From positions 3,100,001-3,164,000 of the forward strand of contig NZ_JBBOCA010000001.1 in the NCBI RefSeq assembly GCF_038002225.1: a stretch of DNA of 64,000 bases, in the 5' to 3' direction. Position numbers and translations under genes: made by a program. The stretch's first letter is position 1, and every line of letters starts with the position of its first letter. Shown here in pieces: positions 8,847 to 18,288 of the stretch. The stretch is from Paenibacillus sp. FSL R7-0204 (lineage in GTDB: Bacteria > Bacillota > Bacilli > Paenibacillales > Paenibacillaceae). Below the pieces are notes generated by a model. The model searched no databases. It saw only the letters and a program-made list of their open reading frames with translations, and was not told where the DNA came from.

Positions 8847-9880
8847 TACTCGTTGAACATTGCGGCAATTTCATCGTAGCCGGTGGTTTGCGTCAGCGCG
8901 AGGGAGAGCAGGATTCTGGCTTTTTGCGGGACCAGACTGTTGCAGGGAATAGAATTGGCTGACAGATCAATGTAGGAATCCTTAAGTGTAATTCCGCTGG
9001 AAATCCGCGAGCAGCGGACTACCGGGATGTTATTGTTCTTCAGCTCCCCCACCTTGTCAATCCAAGGCTTGCTGTAGATCCCCCCGCCTGCTCCGGCAAT
9101 GACAATCCCCTTGGAGACCGTAGCCAGATAATCCAGAATCCCGGGATTGGCATCCACATGGAAATAAGCTACGGACACTTCCGGCAGCTCCTGGATCACA
9201 GATACATCGAACTGGGTTGCGGTGGTATGCCGCTTCAGGGTGCGCGTATAGAAGAAGGCATGGCTGTCCCGCATATATCCCAGGCAGCCGAAATCTCGCT
9301 CATCGAAGGCGTTGGCCTTGAAGGTGTTCACCTTCTGCACATCCCGCCCGCTATAGATGCCCTCAGCGAAGACAACCATCACGCCCTGGCCGGAAGCCTC
9401 GGGATTCGCTGCTAGTGCAACGGACTGATACAGATTGAGGGGACCATCGGCGCTGATTGCGGTGGCAGGGCGCATAGATCCGGTAATAATGACCGGCTTG
9501 TCGGTCTTGATCACCAGGTTCAGGAAGTAGGACGTCTCATCCAGGGTGTCAGTGCCGTGGGTGATGACGAACCCGTGCACATCCTCCCGGAGAGCAAGCG
9601 TGTTAATGTAGGTTGCCAGTGTAAGCCAGTGTTCGCTGGTAATATCGGCGCTGCACAGATTGCTGACCTGTACCCCGGCGCAGTTCGCCAGCCGTTCCAG
9701 GTGCGGCACACTATCCAGCAGATCCTGCACGGGCAGGGCACCCGGCTCGTAATTCAAGGTTTTATGGGCTTCGCCGCTGCCGGCAATGGTACCGCCGGTG
9801 GCGAGGATGACTACATTTTTGAGACCGGGATTATAGTAAGGGGAAGCCGTGAAATTCAATTCGGGAATGGTATTCATCAT
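8843..9880 (-). CDS. L-asparaginase
   Basis: 345 residues of the bacterial asparaginase family, hydrolysing L-asparagine to aspartate and ammonia. The first catalytic threonine is T31 (ATGGTIAGSG) and the second triad is T110-D111 (THGTDTLDET); the GSMRPATAISADGP segment is also conserved. Sequence type resembles the high-affinity type II enzymes, but no signal peptide or lipobox is visible, so a cytoplasmic location is likely. Two adjacent Met codons occur at the start after AAAGGAAA. It is divergent from the hydrolase at 10012. Confidence 0.92.
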   Translation of the reverse strand: MMNTIPELNFTASPYYNPGLKNVVILATGGTIAGSGEAHKTLNYEPGALPVQDLLDSVPHLERLANCAGVQVSNLCSADITSEHWLTLATYINTLALREDVHGFVITHGTDTLDETSYFLNLVIKTDKPVIITGSMRPATAISADGPLNLYQSVALAANPEASGQGVMVVFAEGIYSGRDVQKVNTFKANAFDERDFGCLGYMRDSHAFFYTRTLKRHTTATQFDVSVIQELPEVSVAYFHVDANPGILDYLATVSKGIVIAGAGGGIYSKPWIDKVGELKNNNIPVVRCSRISSGITLKDSYIDLSANSIPCNSLVPQKARILLSLALTQTTGYDEIAAMFNEY

Positions 9881-9921
9881 AGGTCGTTTCCTTTCAGGTT
9901 GAGCCAGGATTCAAGTCATTC

Positions 9922-9981
9922 GCATGACATTGAGTGTATTATAACATTCATTCCTTCATGCATGACATAGTAAGGTATAAT
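9922..9981. promoter_or_regulatory. Divergent promoter region with two GCATGACAT repeats
   Basis: The 131-bp gap between ansA-like and hydrolase genes contains TATAAT at 9976-9981 facing right and ATTATA at 9938-9943 (TATAAT on the minus strand). Two direct copies of GCATGACAT (9922-9930 and 9960-9968) flank these boxes 38 bp apart. They could bind one regulator controlling both genes; no known box was matched and the -35 elements are weak. Confidence 0.35.
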
Positions 9982-10011
9982 AAGTAGAAAAATATAGATG
10001 GGAAGATCTGT

Positions 10012-10950
10012 ATGTTCAGGGTAGAGGAAGTAGCGCAAGGAGTGTGGGCTGCGATTGTTATCCCGGGCCGGGGCGCGGTAGGCAATGCGTCGATCATCGA
10101 TCTTGGGGATTGTACGGTCGTAGTGGATACCTTCAATTTGCCGGCAGCAGCCAGGCTTCTGCGGGAAACGGCCGAGAAGCTGACAGGGAAGCCGGTCAAA
10201 TACATAATTAATACTCACTATCACGGGGATCATCATTACGGTAATCAGGAGTTTCCTGGTAGTGTCATTCTATCGACAAAGCTAACCCGTGAGGTGCTGA
10301 CAACCCATGCGGCACCTGCTCTGGAGGAATGGCAGGAAGGACTGCAGAAGCAGATCACAGGACTGAAGGAGATACGCAATGCTGCTACGGATTTCCGTCA
10401 ACAGCAAGCGCTCGCTTATGAAATATCGGACAAACAGGCGTTGCTGGAGGCCACGCCTACAATCCGCAGGGTGACAGCAGCGGTGACCTTCAAGGATAGT
10501 CTGGATATTCACGGTTCAGCGCGTTCGCTGCATCTGTTCACATATGGCGGCGGGCATACCCTCAGCGATGCTATGGTGTACGTTGCTGATGTTCAGGTGC
10601 TGATCGCAGGAGATCTGGTTCTGAACAGATTCCACCCGGCTATGCTTCATGGATTTCCGGAAGCGTGGACAACTATTGTAGAGCGTATTGGCAGGGAGAT
10701 TGATTTCACATGGCTGATTCCCGGTCATGGGGAGGTTGCCGGACGGGAGAGCATCCCTGAAATGCTGCGCTATCTCACAGAGATTCAGGAGTATGCAGCA
10801 ACAGCAGCCCGAAGCGGTGAAAGTGCAGAGCACTGGATAGCCAAGGGAATCCCGGAGCCTTTTGATACATGGGAGGGCTCTCATATCTTCGAGTGGAATT
10901 TCCGCTGGTTGTTCAATACTTATACTGATCCTAAGAAAAGAGGGAGATAA
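10012..10950 (+). CDS. Metallo-beta-lactamase-fold hydrolase
   Basis: 312 residues with the MBL metal motif HxHxDH (H69, H71, D73, H74 in NTHYHGDHHYG), a later GGGHT histidine, an AGDL aspartate and a GHGE histidine, as in the glyoxalase II / quinoprotein-relay-like hydrolases. A dinuclear zinc enzyme in the cytoplasm is expected; no signal peptide is seen. Substrate not predictable. It starts at an ATG after GGGAAG and ends 2 bp before the next gene, with which it forms an operon. Confidence 0.85.
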   Translation: MFRVEEVAQGVWAAIVIPGRGAVGNASIIDLGDCTVVVDTFNLPAAARLLRETAEKLTGKPVKYIINTHYHGDHHYGNQEFPGSVILSTKLTREVLTTHAAPALEEWQEGLQKQITGLKEIRNAATDFRQQQALAYEISDKQALLEATPTIRRVTAAVTFKDSLDIHGSARSLHLFTYGGGHTLSDAMVYVADVQVLIAGDLVLNRFHPAMLHGFPEAWTTIVERIGREIDFTWLIPGHGEVAGRESIPEMLRYLTEIQEYAATAARSGESAEHWIAKGIPEPFDTWEGSHIFEWNFRWLFNTYTDPKKRGR

Positions 10951-10952
10951 GC

Positions 10953-11783
10953 ATGCTGAAGCTAGATAGCCGGGATTACGCCCTTGCCCGGCCGCTGCTA
11001 AAGGAAGTGAAGATCAACACCCTGTTCGCTGAAGGAGTGCTGAGTGGGCAGACGACAGGCAGTGTGTATGTGGATTCTGTACATACCCCCCGTACCTTCT
11101 ATGTGGCTCATGAATACGGGATGTCGCTGGTCTATGGAGATTCCGGCAATGAGGAGTTTAACCGCAGCTTATCTGACTATATTACGAACAAGACGGGGCA
11201 CCGGCATTCAGCAGAATGGCTGCAGGCTGATCCGGCAGGGTGCTGGGACCCGCTGATTGAAGCAATGCTTATTGGGCATAATGCACGGCTTGATGCGGAG
11301 GATAAACGCAGAATGTATATACAGACCCGGGTGAATTTTACGTTCGATCCGGAGGTCTACTATCGTGCGAAGGCGCAATGTTTCCGGCAGGATGCGGAGA
11401 TTGTCCAGATGGACGGTGAAGGGTTCAGCGAGCAGACGGGTGCGGTGATTCCCCGGTATTTCTGGCGTGACGCGGAGCACTTCCTGGCTTCTGGCAAAGG
11501 ATACACTTTACTGTGGGAGGGAGAGCAGGCCTCCAGCGCCTTCTCGGCTTACCGGACAACCGATCAGCTGGAGATTGGAATCGAATCGGCACCGGGTCAC
11601 CGGGGGAAGCATTTTGCCTTCTCAGTGTGCTGTAAGTTAATCGATTACTGTCTGGAGCAGGGCCTGGAGCCGGTGTGGGGCTGCCGCCAAGAGAATGTGG
11701 GCTCGTACAGACTGGCGCAGAAGCTGGGCTTCAAGCCAGTATTGAACATCCCCTACTACCGTTTGTCCGAGCTTCCCGCCTAA
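10953..11783 (+). CDS. GNAT-fold acetyltransferase (PF12746-like)
   Basis: 276 residues of the two-part GNAT_acetyltran type: an N-terminal domain (about 1-125) and a C-terminal acetyl-CoA-binding domain with a degenerate motif A around 195-215 and the NVGSYRLAQKLGFKP segment near 250. Acceptor unknown. It is a paralogue of the protein at 54895-55737: both share the EEFNRSLSDY-like stretch near residue 70 and the C-terminal motif. It follows the hydrolase gene by 2 bp after AGAGGGAGATAA, so it is cotranscribed, and it is closed by the terminator at 11789. Confidence 0.8.
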   Translation: MLKLDSRDYALARPLLKEVKINTLFAEGVLSGQTTGSVYVDSVHTPRTFYVAHEYGMSLVYGDSGNEEFNRSLSDYITNKTGHRHSAEWLQADPAGCWDPLIEAMLIGHNARLDAEDKRRMYIQTRVNFTFDPEVYYRAKAQCFRQDAEIVQMDGEGFSEQTGAVIPRYFWRDAEHFLASGKGYTLLWEGEQASSAFSAYRTTDQLEIGIESAPGHRGKHFAFSVCCKLIDYCLEQGLEPVWGCRQENVGSYRLAQKLGFKPVLNIPYYRLSELPA

Positions 11784-11788
11784 CAAAG

Positions 11789-11830
11789 AGCAGCAAATCT
11801 CCGCATAGATGGGGGATTGCTGCTATTTTT
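11789..11830 (+). terminator. Rho-independent terminator
   Basis: AGCAGCAA and TTGCTGCT arms with an extended imperfect stem and a following ATTTTTG tract, 6 bp after the GNAT stop codon. Confidence 0.75.
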
Positions 11831-12139
11831 GTAAAGAAGGGGCAGTATTAGTTTGAACCGTTGCGGATAAGTACTGAATCGGATTGGGCGAGTATGCTTT
11901 AGGCCGGTATGTTGGGGCATAGCGATAAGCCCGTTGGCTGCAAAATACAGGAATGAAAAAATAGGTGGATTTTGTACACTTGCTGATGAACGGAAATGGC
12001 TTGCCACGACAATCATTGGAAAAACAGCACTTAATTAAACGCAAATTATATAAAATAGAAAAAACAATGAAATTAGATGCTGTTTTTCCACTTGTTTGCC
12101 TGCAAATGCTGAAAATCGCAAAACTAAGATACGTTTTTC
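11831..12139. repeat. Gene-free repeat-rich DNA with a 20-bp inverted repeat
   Basis: No convincing gene. Arms 12017-12036 and 12071-12090 are complementary at 18 of 20 positions (core TGGAAAAACAGCA / TGCTGTTTTTCCA) around a 34-nt A-rich loop. The sequence GTTTTTCCACTTGTTT (12082-12097) recurs as GTTTTTCTACTTGTTT just across the IS at 13372-13387, so before insertion this was a roughly 54-bp tandem. It resembles dispersed palindromic intergenic repeats rather than a gene. Copy 12131-12139 is the left target duplication of the IS4-family element. Confidence 0.55.
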
Positions 12140-13369
12140 TAGGCCTGTTGATTACCCAAAAAAAGGTAGCAAAAAGGCCGCCATTTCGATAAAGTGTTTG
12201 TACCCCTACAAACCTTCCGAAACGAGGCGGCCTCATGAAAAAGTCTACTTCAATTTCAAACATTCTGCAATTGGTGATTCCCGAGGAAAAACTACGTCCG
12301 ATTCTGGAAGAATTAAACTATATTGATGTTGCGCGTAAATTTACCGTGTATGATTTGTTTTTGTTTCTAGCTGAAGCAGCGTTTCAGCAGTGGGATGGAT
12401 ACCGAGACGGTGCCCAGCGAATGTCCCTTCAGGGACAACGTGCGGTGAATTATTCGACGCTTTCCAAAAAGGCTAAAGAGGTTCCTTTCTCCTTATTTAA
12501 GCGTCTATTGAAACTCATGATAGGGCTCTGTAATCGGAAGGCCAAGCGGTCACTCGGTATTCCGAAAGAACTGTTAATCGTGGATTCAACCACCATTTCG
12601 GTCGGTCAAGGCCGCTTGCCTTGGGCACAAATTAAAGGCAGAAAAGCAGGCGTTAAGCTGCATGTCGGATTACTTGGGGACTCGAATGAATTGCACAAAG
12701 TGACGGAGACCCCGGCTGTACAGCATGATTTAAACAGTTGCGCCTTCCTGCTCGACAGCCAATATATTTTGGTGGCAGACCGCGCTTACGGGAAGCACAA
12801 GCTGTTTGACAGCTATCAAGAGAAGAAAGAGCGGCAATATTTTGTCATTCGGCTTAAGGATAACACCACGCTCGTGAATCCGGTCCCGCGCCTGCGAAAT
12901 CGCCCATTTGAGGGAAGTATCGAGCAGGATTTGACGTGCCAATTAGGAAAGGTTAAGGCGCTCAGCAAGAATCAGTTTCGGGTGGTGATTCTTAAAGATC
13001 CTAAAGGGAATCCCGTCATTCTTGCGACAAATCTGCACTGGCACTCCCCCGAAGCCATAGCAGACATCTATAAGAAACGTTGGCAGATTGAAGTATTTTT
13101 TCGTTGGATTAAGCAGCATTTAAACATTCCCAAGTTATTTGGAACCACAGAAAATGCAGTATATGGGCAGCTATACGTGGCTTTATTGGTGTATGTGTTG
13201 CTAAAGTTTCTGTTTGAACAGGGAAATAGTACTGTGCATGTTAGCGCTAGATTAACGTTCGCCGAGTTTGATCGATTATTTACGCTGCAAAAGCTACCTG
13301 TGGAGTGGAAGATTTATTTAGCTCATGCCGTCGATTTTATTAACAGAAAATAGCTAATCAACAGGCTTA
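12140..13369 (+). mobile_element. IS4-family insertion sequence
   Basis: 1230 bp. Terminal repeats are TAGGCCTGTTGATTA (left) and TAATCAACAGGCTTA (right), complementary at 14 of 15 positions. The 9-bp ACGTTTTTC is duplicated on both sides (12131-12139 and 13370-13378; identity extends to 10-11 bp), as expected for this family. One intact transposase gene fills it, so it appears recently inserted and potentially mobile. Confidence 0.9.
12235..13353 (+). CDS. IS4-family transposase
   Basis: 372 residues with an RNase-H-like DDE core: D117 (IVDSTTISVG), D182 (VADRAYG) and E286. The IS4 signature Y-x2-R-x3-E-x6-K is complete (Y279, R282, E286, K293). A beta-strand insertion between the second D and the E is consistent with cut-and-paste IS4 enzymes. 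The start follows ACGAGGCGG. The stop codon lies 16 bp from the right end of the element. No frameshift or truncation is visible. Confidence 0.92.
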   Translation: MKKSTSISNILQLVIPEEKLRPILEELNYIDVARKFTVYDLFLFLAEAAFQQWDGYRDGAQRMSLQGQRAVNYSTLSKKAKEVPFSLFKRLLKLMIGLCNRKAKRSLGIPKELLIVDSTTISVGQGRLPWAQIKGRKAGVKLHVGLLGDSNELHKVTETPAVQHDLNSCAFLLDSQYILVADRAYGKHKLFDSYQEKKERQYFVIRLKDNTTLVNPVPRLRNRPFEGSIEQDLTCQLGKVKALSKNQFRVVILKDPKGNPVILATNLHWHSPEAIADIYKKRWQIEVFFRWIKQHLNIPKLFGTTENAVYGQLYVALLVYVLLKFLFEQGNSTVHVSARLTFAEFDRLFTLQKLPVEWKIYLAHAVDFINRK

Positions 13370-13464
13370 ACGTTTTTCTACTTGTTTTATGAATGGAAGG
13401 GCGCGCCTGCCTCAGCGATCCACGGCCCCCGTTCCCTCGCCCGGAGATCCCCGCTTAATACCCG

Positions 13465-14220
13465 TCAAATCCGCCGTGCATCCACAAAGCAATGCAGGTG
13501 CAGCGGAGACAGCACCTTCAGCCCTTCGCCGAGCCCGAAGCCCCTGCCTTCGGCCAGCTGGCGGCCTTGCTCGCCGAAATAGATCCGGTACATGGCGAGC
13601 TGCTCTTCATTGAACTGGCTGCGGTGCAGGGCCATGGCCTTGAACTTGCGCTCGAAGTGGTCTGTGATGTCGATGACCGTATTAGGCTCAGCGGTGAAGT
13701 AGAAGCCGATGGCCTTCGGTTGCCATGGCCGGGTAAGGGTGCCTCTCGGATACAGGGGCAGCCCGGAGGACAAGACAGCCTGGGCAGCGGCCCTGCCGGT
13801 AACGATGTGGTCATAATGCGCCTCATAGCTCAGCCACGGATCTGGACACAGAACCAGGTCCGGCTGGACCGTCCGGATGATCTCGGCAATCTCTCCCGCG
13901 AGGGCTGGGATATGCTCCAGTGTTCCGTCGCCATGGTCCAATTGGTGGAACACCGTAGCTCCCAGCAATCTTCCGGCTGCTTCCAGTTCGCTTGCGCGGA
14001 TGGCGGCGATCCCGGCGGAAGACAACTGCTCGTCCACCGCGCCAAGATCTCCGTTCGTGACGGTAAGATAATGAATCTCGCAGCCCCGCTCCGCGAATGA
14101 GGCAATGGTGCCCCCGATGCCTACCTCATTGTCGTCCGGGTGCGGCTGTATACATAATACCGTCCGGCACCCGCTAAGATCTGGAGGAGACATCAACGCT
14201 GCTAGTGTGGATATATCCAT
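13465..14220 (-). CDS. PIG-L (LmbE-type) zinc deacetylase
   Basis: 251 residues of the PIG-L fold. The N-terminal motif PHPDDNE supplies the zinc ligands and catalytic base (H27, D29, D30, E32), and a second ligand is expected in YEAHYDH near residue 155. Members remove acetyl groups from N-acetylglucosamine-type substrates or oligosaccharides; BshB and MshB are relatives. It lies in the same orientation as, and downstream of, the GPH sugar transporter, separated by a 371-bp repeat-containing gap, so a role in handling an imported acetylated sugar is plausible but unproven. AGGAGG precedes the ATG. Confidence 0.85.
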   Translation of the reverse strand: MDISTLAALMSPPDLSGCRTVLCIQPHPDDNEVGIGGTIASFAERGCEIHYLTVTNGDLGAVDEQLSSAGIAAIRASELEAAGRLLGATVFHQLDHGDGTLEHIPALAGEIAEIIRTVQPDLVLCPDPWLSYEAHYDHIVTGRAAAQAVLSSGLPLYPRGTLTRPWQPKAIGFYFTAEPNTVIDITDHFERKFKAMALHRSQFNEEQLAMYRIYFGEQGRQLAEGRGFGLGEGLKVLSPLHLHCFVDARRI

Positions 14221-14310
14221 AATCCAAATACCTCCTATTATTCTGTGGTAAGGGTAAAGTTAGTCCCTCTCAAGGTTGGATGAAGAGAAATTACTCAACC
14301 GGGCCTGCTC

Positions 14311-14495
14311 CTTACGGACCGGAGAGCCGTTATTTACAAGAAACAGACTTATTTGGTTGCCTTGCGGACTATGGCGCCCTTATTTGCTCCATAATCAATG
14401 TTATGGCGCGGAAAATCCGGCAATAAGTGCCGTGGAGTCCGTAACTTGCTCCAATCGTGCCTTTTGGCAGAAATAAGCGCAGCTGAGCCCGTTAC
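14311..14495. repeat. Array of four 24-25-bp repeat units, two per orientation
   Basis: Units at 14311-14335 and 14361-14385 read forward and units at 14422-14445 and 14471-14495 read in reverse. The approximate consensus is TTACGGACTCNNNNGCNCTTATTT. Start-to-start spacing is 50 bp within each pair, so the array is itself a large inverted repeat. It sits in the 371-bp gap between deacetylase and transporter genes, where no gene or clear promoter was seen; the remaining 95 bp to 14591 hold nothing recognisable. Confidence 0.6.
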
Positions 14496-14591
14496 ACCTA
14501 GACGCACCCCTGACCATGAACGATTCAATCAGGGAAGAGTATCTCCCCGCCATCATCTCTCCTCCATCAGCTCATCCCCCCACCAGCCCCA

Positions 14592-15929
14592 CTAAAGGGA
14601 CCGGCTATGATTCAGATCGCTCAGGATCTGCACCCGCTGCTTCTCCGTTATATTGTAGAACAGAATCGGCAGAATAGCGGCCAGGAAGCAGAGTGCAGGC
14701 AGCAGGAACATCACGAAGCTAAGGCCGTGCCGGAGCTGCGGAGTCGCCGGCTGATTCTCCACGTAGCTGAGCAGGCCGAGACTGGCTCCGATAATCATCC
14801 GCGACACCGCCCCGCTGAACTTGGTAATGAAGGTGTTCGTCGAGAATACAATGCCCTCTCCCCGGAAGCCCAGCTTCCATTCCGAATAATCTATCGTATC
14901 GAGCAGCATCGAGGTACTGACAATCGTCGTCATGCCGGAGAAGAAGAAGCTGACCCCGAAGAACACCAGCGTGTTTATCACGTTATGGTCACCCAGCAGA
15001 TAAGGCAGAATGCAGGCTACACTCCCCAAAATGCAGGAGATAATGAATACCTTCTTCTTGGCGAAGCGGCGCAGCAGCGGCGGCGTTGCGATCATTCCCA
15101 GCAGCATACCGGCCACCAGACTGATCCCGACCTGTGTGGCATACCCCGCATCTCCCCAGACATAGACCACATAATAGAGCTGAATGCTCTGCCGGATGCC
15201 GTTTACCAGGTTGATAATCAAGAGAGAGGCGAGCAGGGTGAGCAGCGGCTTGTTCTTGTACACCGTTTGCAGGTTCTGGCGGAAGGATATCTTCTCAGCG
15301 GAAGGAACGACCCGTTCCTTGGTGAGCATCCCGGTCAGAACCATCGACAGCGCCGCAATGACCCCGATAATGATTGCCGAGTACAGATAAGCCTGCGTAT
15401 TCCGTTCACCGCCGAAGGCGAGCAGAAGCTGGATACCGCCGATGGTGATAACGACTGCGCCGAGCGTTCCGCCGATTTTGCCCAGTGTGACGAATAAGGT
15501 GCGTTCTCCCGGATCGGTGGAGACTACGCTCGACAAGGCCCAGAGCGGTGTGTCACAAACCGTGTACAGCATTCCCCATAGCAGGTAAGAGACGGTAGCG
15601 ATTACAAGAGTCACGGTCCGGGAACCGCCGAAGTCCCAGAAGCAGAGGATGGTCGCCAGCGCGATCAGAAAAGGGGCGAACAGCAGATAAGGCCGGAATT
15701 TCCCCCATCTGGAGCGTGTTTTATCGGTAATCATGCCCATGAGCGGATCAAGACAAGCATCGATAATGCTTGCTGCTACCAGAATGACACTGGCGGTGGT
15801 TGCCGGAATCCCCAGCAGATCAGTATAGAAGAACAGGATGTACATCGACATGAAGCTGTAGAGCATATTCTGGCCCAGCAGACCGCCTGAGAACACCAGT
15901 TTTTCGGCCACAGGTACTTTTGCTGACAT
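14592..15929 (-). CDS. GPH-family (glycoside-pentoside-hexuronide) sugar transporter
   Basis: 445 residues, about 12 membrane segments, with the MelB/XynP-like N-terminus (LFFYTDLLGIPATTASVILVAASIIDACLDPLMGMITD) and the conserved RWGKFRPY loop between TM2 and TM3. Members import disaccharides or glycosides with Na+ or H+ across the cytoplasmic membrane. Transcription probably starts at the TTGACA/TATAAA promoter just upstream, over a LacI-like operator. A PIG-L deacetylase lies downstream in the same orientation. Substrate not predictable. Confidence 0.85.
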   Translation of the reverse strand: MSAKVPVAEKLVFSGGLLGQNMLYSFMSMYILFFYTDLLGIPATTASVILVAASIIDACLDPLMGMITDKTRSRWGKFRPYLLFAPFLIALATILCFWDFGGSRTVTLVIATVSYLLWGMLYTVCDTPLWALSSVVSTDPGERTLFVTLGKIGGTLGAVVITIGGIQLLLAFGGERNTQAYLYSAIIIGVIAALSMVLTGMLTKERVVPSAEKISFRQNLQTVYKNKPLLTLLASLLIINLVNGIRQSIQLYYVVYVWGDAGYATQVGISLVAGMLLGMIATPPLLRRFAKKKVFIISCILGSVACILPYLLGDHNVINTLVFFGVSFFFSGMTTIVSTSMLLDTIDYSEWKLGFRGEGIVFSTNTFITKFSGAVSRMIIGASLGLLSYVENQPATPQLRHGLSFVMFLLPALCFLAAILPILFYNITEKQRVQILSDLNHSRSL

Positions 15930-15961
15930 GACAAGCCTCTTTTCGCGGAGGATAAAATGGG

Positions 15962-16015
15962 ATTGAATCGATTGCTAATTATGTTTATTTATAACTTATT
16001 TCTATGTTCTGTCAA
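15962..16015 (-). promoter_or_regulatory. SigA promoter with LacI-like operator for the GPH transporter
   Basis: On the minus strand, TTGACA (16015-16010), 16 bp, then TATAAA (15993-15988). Immediately downstream, 15962-15979 contains the near-palindrome TTGAATCGATTGCT with central AATCGATT, the CG-centred pattern of LacI/GalR-type operators. A repressor bound there would block the transcription start. No LacI-type regulator is encoded nearby. Confidence 0.55.
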
Positions 16016-16234
16016 GAAGATTCTGGGCAAGCTGCGGAATAATGAACATTTCCATTTGTTAAGAGTGGATTGCACCGGGTTTAACGAAAAAAATATGAAA
16101 AACTAAAAGTGGAATATAATTTTTTTGATATAAAATGTCGAAATATAGCTAATGATGTCCCGCCGGCTGATAGGGGAGTGTAAGATTAACGCCGAGAAGA
16201 AGGACGCTATGATGTAACCACAGGGGGAAGCCAC

Positions 16235-17824
16235 ATGAAATGGTTCGGGAATTTGAAAACAGCTACAAAGATCGTCTCCGCTTTTTTGATCGTCTCTTTA
16301 ATCCTGGCAGGACTTGGAGTCTATTCGGTCCTATCCCTGCGCAGCAACAACATGAATATGAAAGAGATGTACAACAATAACCTGATTTCCGTCAGAGATC
16401 TGTCTGCTGCCGAGATCAGCTATCAGCTTAACCAGGTCTATACACGGGATATGAGCAACACAACAGATACAGTGAAGATTGCCGATTATGAGCAAAAGAT
16501 TGCTTCAGGCCGCGAGGAGATTGCCCGGAAGGTGGACAACTACCGGCCGCTGGCGACTACTCCCCGTGAAAAAGAGCTGCTGGCCTCTTTTGACCAGGAG
16601 TATGCAAGTTACGAAAAGCTGTTCGATCAGGCGATTGTTCTGGCGGGTCAGGATGATACGGCTGCATTCAATACATTTCTGACCACGCAGTTGACCGTAC
16701 AGGGTCAGAACGTGCTGAACAATCTGGACGGTCTGATCAAGGTGAACGTTGAGCTGGCAGAGCAGGCGAACAACCATTCACAGTCCGCGTATTCCTCGGC
16801 GTTCATCCTTACAATCTCAGTGGTCATCGCGGCGGTTATCCTTAGTATTATGATCGGCTACCTGATCGCAAGATCAATCTCCAGACCCCTGATGCAGATG
16901 CTGCATGTAGCTACAGAAGTGGCTAATGGAAATCTGACGCAGCAAGCGGATATATCTACTAAGGATGAAGTCGGACAACTGGCCACAGCCCTGAACCGGA
17001 TGGTTCATAACCTGAAGGAATTAATCAACGGGATTGTGATGAATTCTCAGAGCGTTGCGGCCTCTTCTGAACAGATCTCTGCCAGCACCCAGGAGATTGC
17101 CAGCACCAGCACGAACCAGTCGGCGGCGGCGACCAATATCACCGAGCTGTTCAAGGAGCTGTCGATAGCGATTGATTCTGTAGCCTCCAGCGCCGAGGAA
17201 GCGGCAGAGCTCTCCAATGATACCGTGCGGACCGCCCGGGAAGGCGGATACGTGGTGGAGACTTCACTGCAGGGGATGCAGACCGTTAATCACCAGATGA
17301 AGCAGCTGGAAGACGATTCCAGTCAAATCGGCGATATCATCGAAGTGATCGACGATATCGCCGAGCAGACCAATCTCCTGGCCCTGAACGCAGCGATTGA
17401 AGCGGCACGTGCCGGAGAACAGGGACGCGGCTTCGCCGTGGTGGCGGACGAGGTCCGCAAGCTTGCCGAACGCAGCAGCGATGCCACGAAGGAGATTACG
17501 AAGATTATCAAGGTCATGCAGGAGAATACGAAGCAGAGTGTGAGGGCAGTCGCTGAGAGCGTAGAGCAGTCCTCAATGACCAGCCAGGCCTTCGAGCAGA
17601 TCATCCTGATGGTCAATACCTCCTCGCTCAAGGTCAACGAGATTGCTGCCGCCTGCGAAGAGGAATCGGCACAGGCTGCTGAGGTGATGGACTCGGTTCA
17701 ATCCATTGCGGCCTCCAGCGAGGAATCGGCAGCGGCTTCTGAAGAGACGGCGGCTACCTGCCAGGCCCTGGCGCTGTTATCCGAGGATCTGGCCAAGTCC
17801 GCTGCCGCATTCAAGACCCATTAA
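16235..17824 (+). CDS. Transmembrane methyl-accepting chemotaxis protein
   Basis: 529 residues: TM1 about 11-31, a four-helix-bundle type extracellular sensor (about 32-185), TM2 about 189-211, HAMP about 213-265, then the cytoplasmic signalling coiled coil. The tip sequence around residues 380-410 ([20 protein letters not shown]) is fully canonical. GGGGGAAG precedes the ATG. It is the first gene of an MCP-CheW-CheA operon (23 bp to cheW), so its signal should feed that kinase. A GCTGATAG sequence about 65 bp upstream is reminiscent of a SigD -10 box but no matching -35 was found. Confidence 0.92.
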   Translation: MKWFGNLKTATKIVSAFLIVSLILAGLGVYSVLSLRSNNMNMKEMYNNNLISVRDLSAAEISYQLNQVYTRDMSNTTDTVKIADYEQKIASGREEIARKVDNYRPLATTPREKELLASFDQEYASYEKLFDQAIVLAGQDDTAAFNTFLTTQLTVQGQNVLNNLDGLIKVNVELAEQANNHSQSAYSSAFILTISVVIAAVILSIMIGYLIARSISRPLMQMLHVATEVANGNLTQQADISTKDEVGQLATALNRMVHNLKELINGIVMNSQSVAASSEQISASTQEIASTSTNQSAAATNITELFKELSIAIDSVASSAEEAAELSNDTVRTAREGGYVVETSLQGMQTVNHQMKQLEDDSSQIGDIIEVIDDIAEQTNLLALNAAIEAARAGEQGRGFAVVADEVRKLAERSSDATKEITKIIKVMQENTKQSVRAVAESVEQSSMTSQAFEQIILMVNTSSLKVNEIAAACEEESAQAAEVMDSVQSIAASSEESAAASEETAATCQALALLSEDLAKSAAAFKTH

Positions 17825-17847
17825 TTCAACAGACGGAAGGTGAAGAC

Positions 17848-18273
17848 ATGTCGTCCTTACAGAAGGAACAATATATCGAGCTTGCGGTAGGAGCCGAGAC
17901 CTGTGCTATCCGGATTGAAGAGATTCATGAGATTATCAAAATGCTCAGCATTACAGATATCCCCTTCAGCCGAAATGAAGTCAAGGGTGTAGTCAATCTG
18001 CGCGGCAAGGTGGTTTGTGTTATGAGCCTGCGCAATCTGCTGGGGATGGCCGATGAGCCCTATACCCGGAGTACGAGAATTATTGTGGTCAACTACCGCG
18101 AGGAATTCGTCGGACTGATTGTAGATAAGGTGAACAAGGTGACTACGTACGCCGAGATTCATCCGCCGGCAGGCGGACATAACCGCAGCCGCGATGCGGT
18201 ATTCCACGGAGTGGGGCAGCGGGATGACCAGCTGATCGGTATTCTGAAGCTCGAAGAAATATTGGGCGGGTAA
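17848..18273 (+). CDS. CheW-like adaptor
   Basis: 141 residues comprising one CheW domain (about 8-140), which bridges chemoreceptor tips and the CheA P5 domain. The conserved VVNLRGKVVCVMSLRNLLG segment is present near residue 50. It sits between a receptor and a CheA gene with short spacers (23 and 15 bp) after GGAAGGTGAAG. Because the set lacks CheB, CheR, CheC, CheD and CheY, it is probably an accessory signalling array rather than the main flagellar system. Confidence 0.88.
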   Translation: MSSLQKEQYIELAVGAETCAIRIEEIHEIIKMLSITDIPFSRNEVKGVVNLRGKVVCVMSLRNLLGMADEPYTRSTRIIVVNYREEFVGLIVDKVNKVTTYAEIHPPAGGHNRSRDAVFHGVGQRDDQLIGILKLEEILGG

Positions 18274-18288
18274 AAAGGGGAACAAGCA

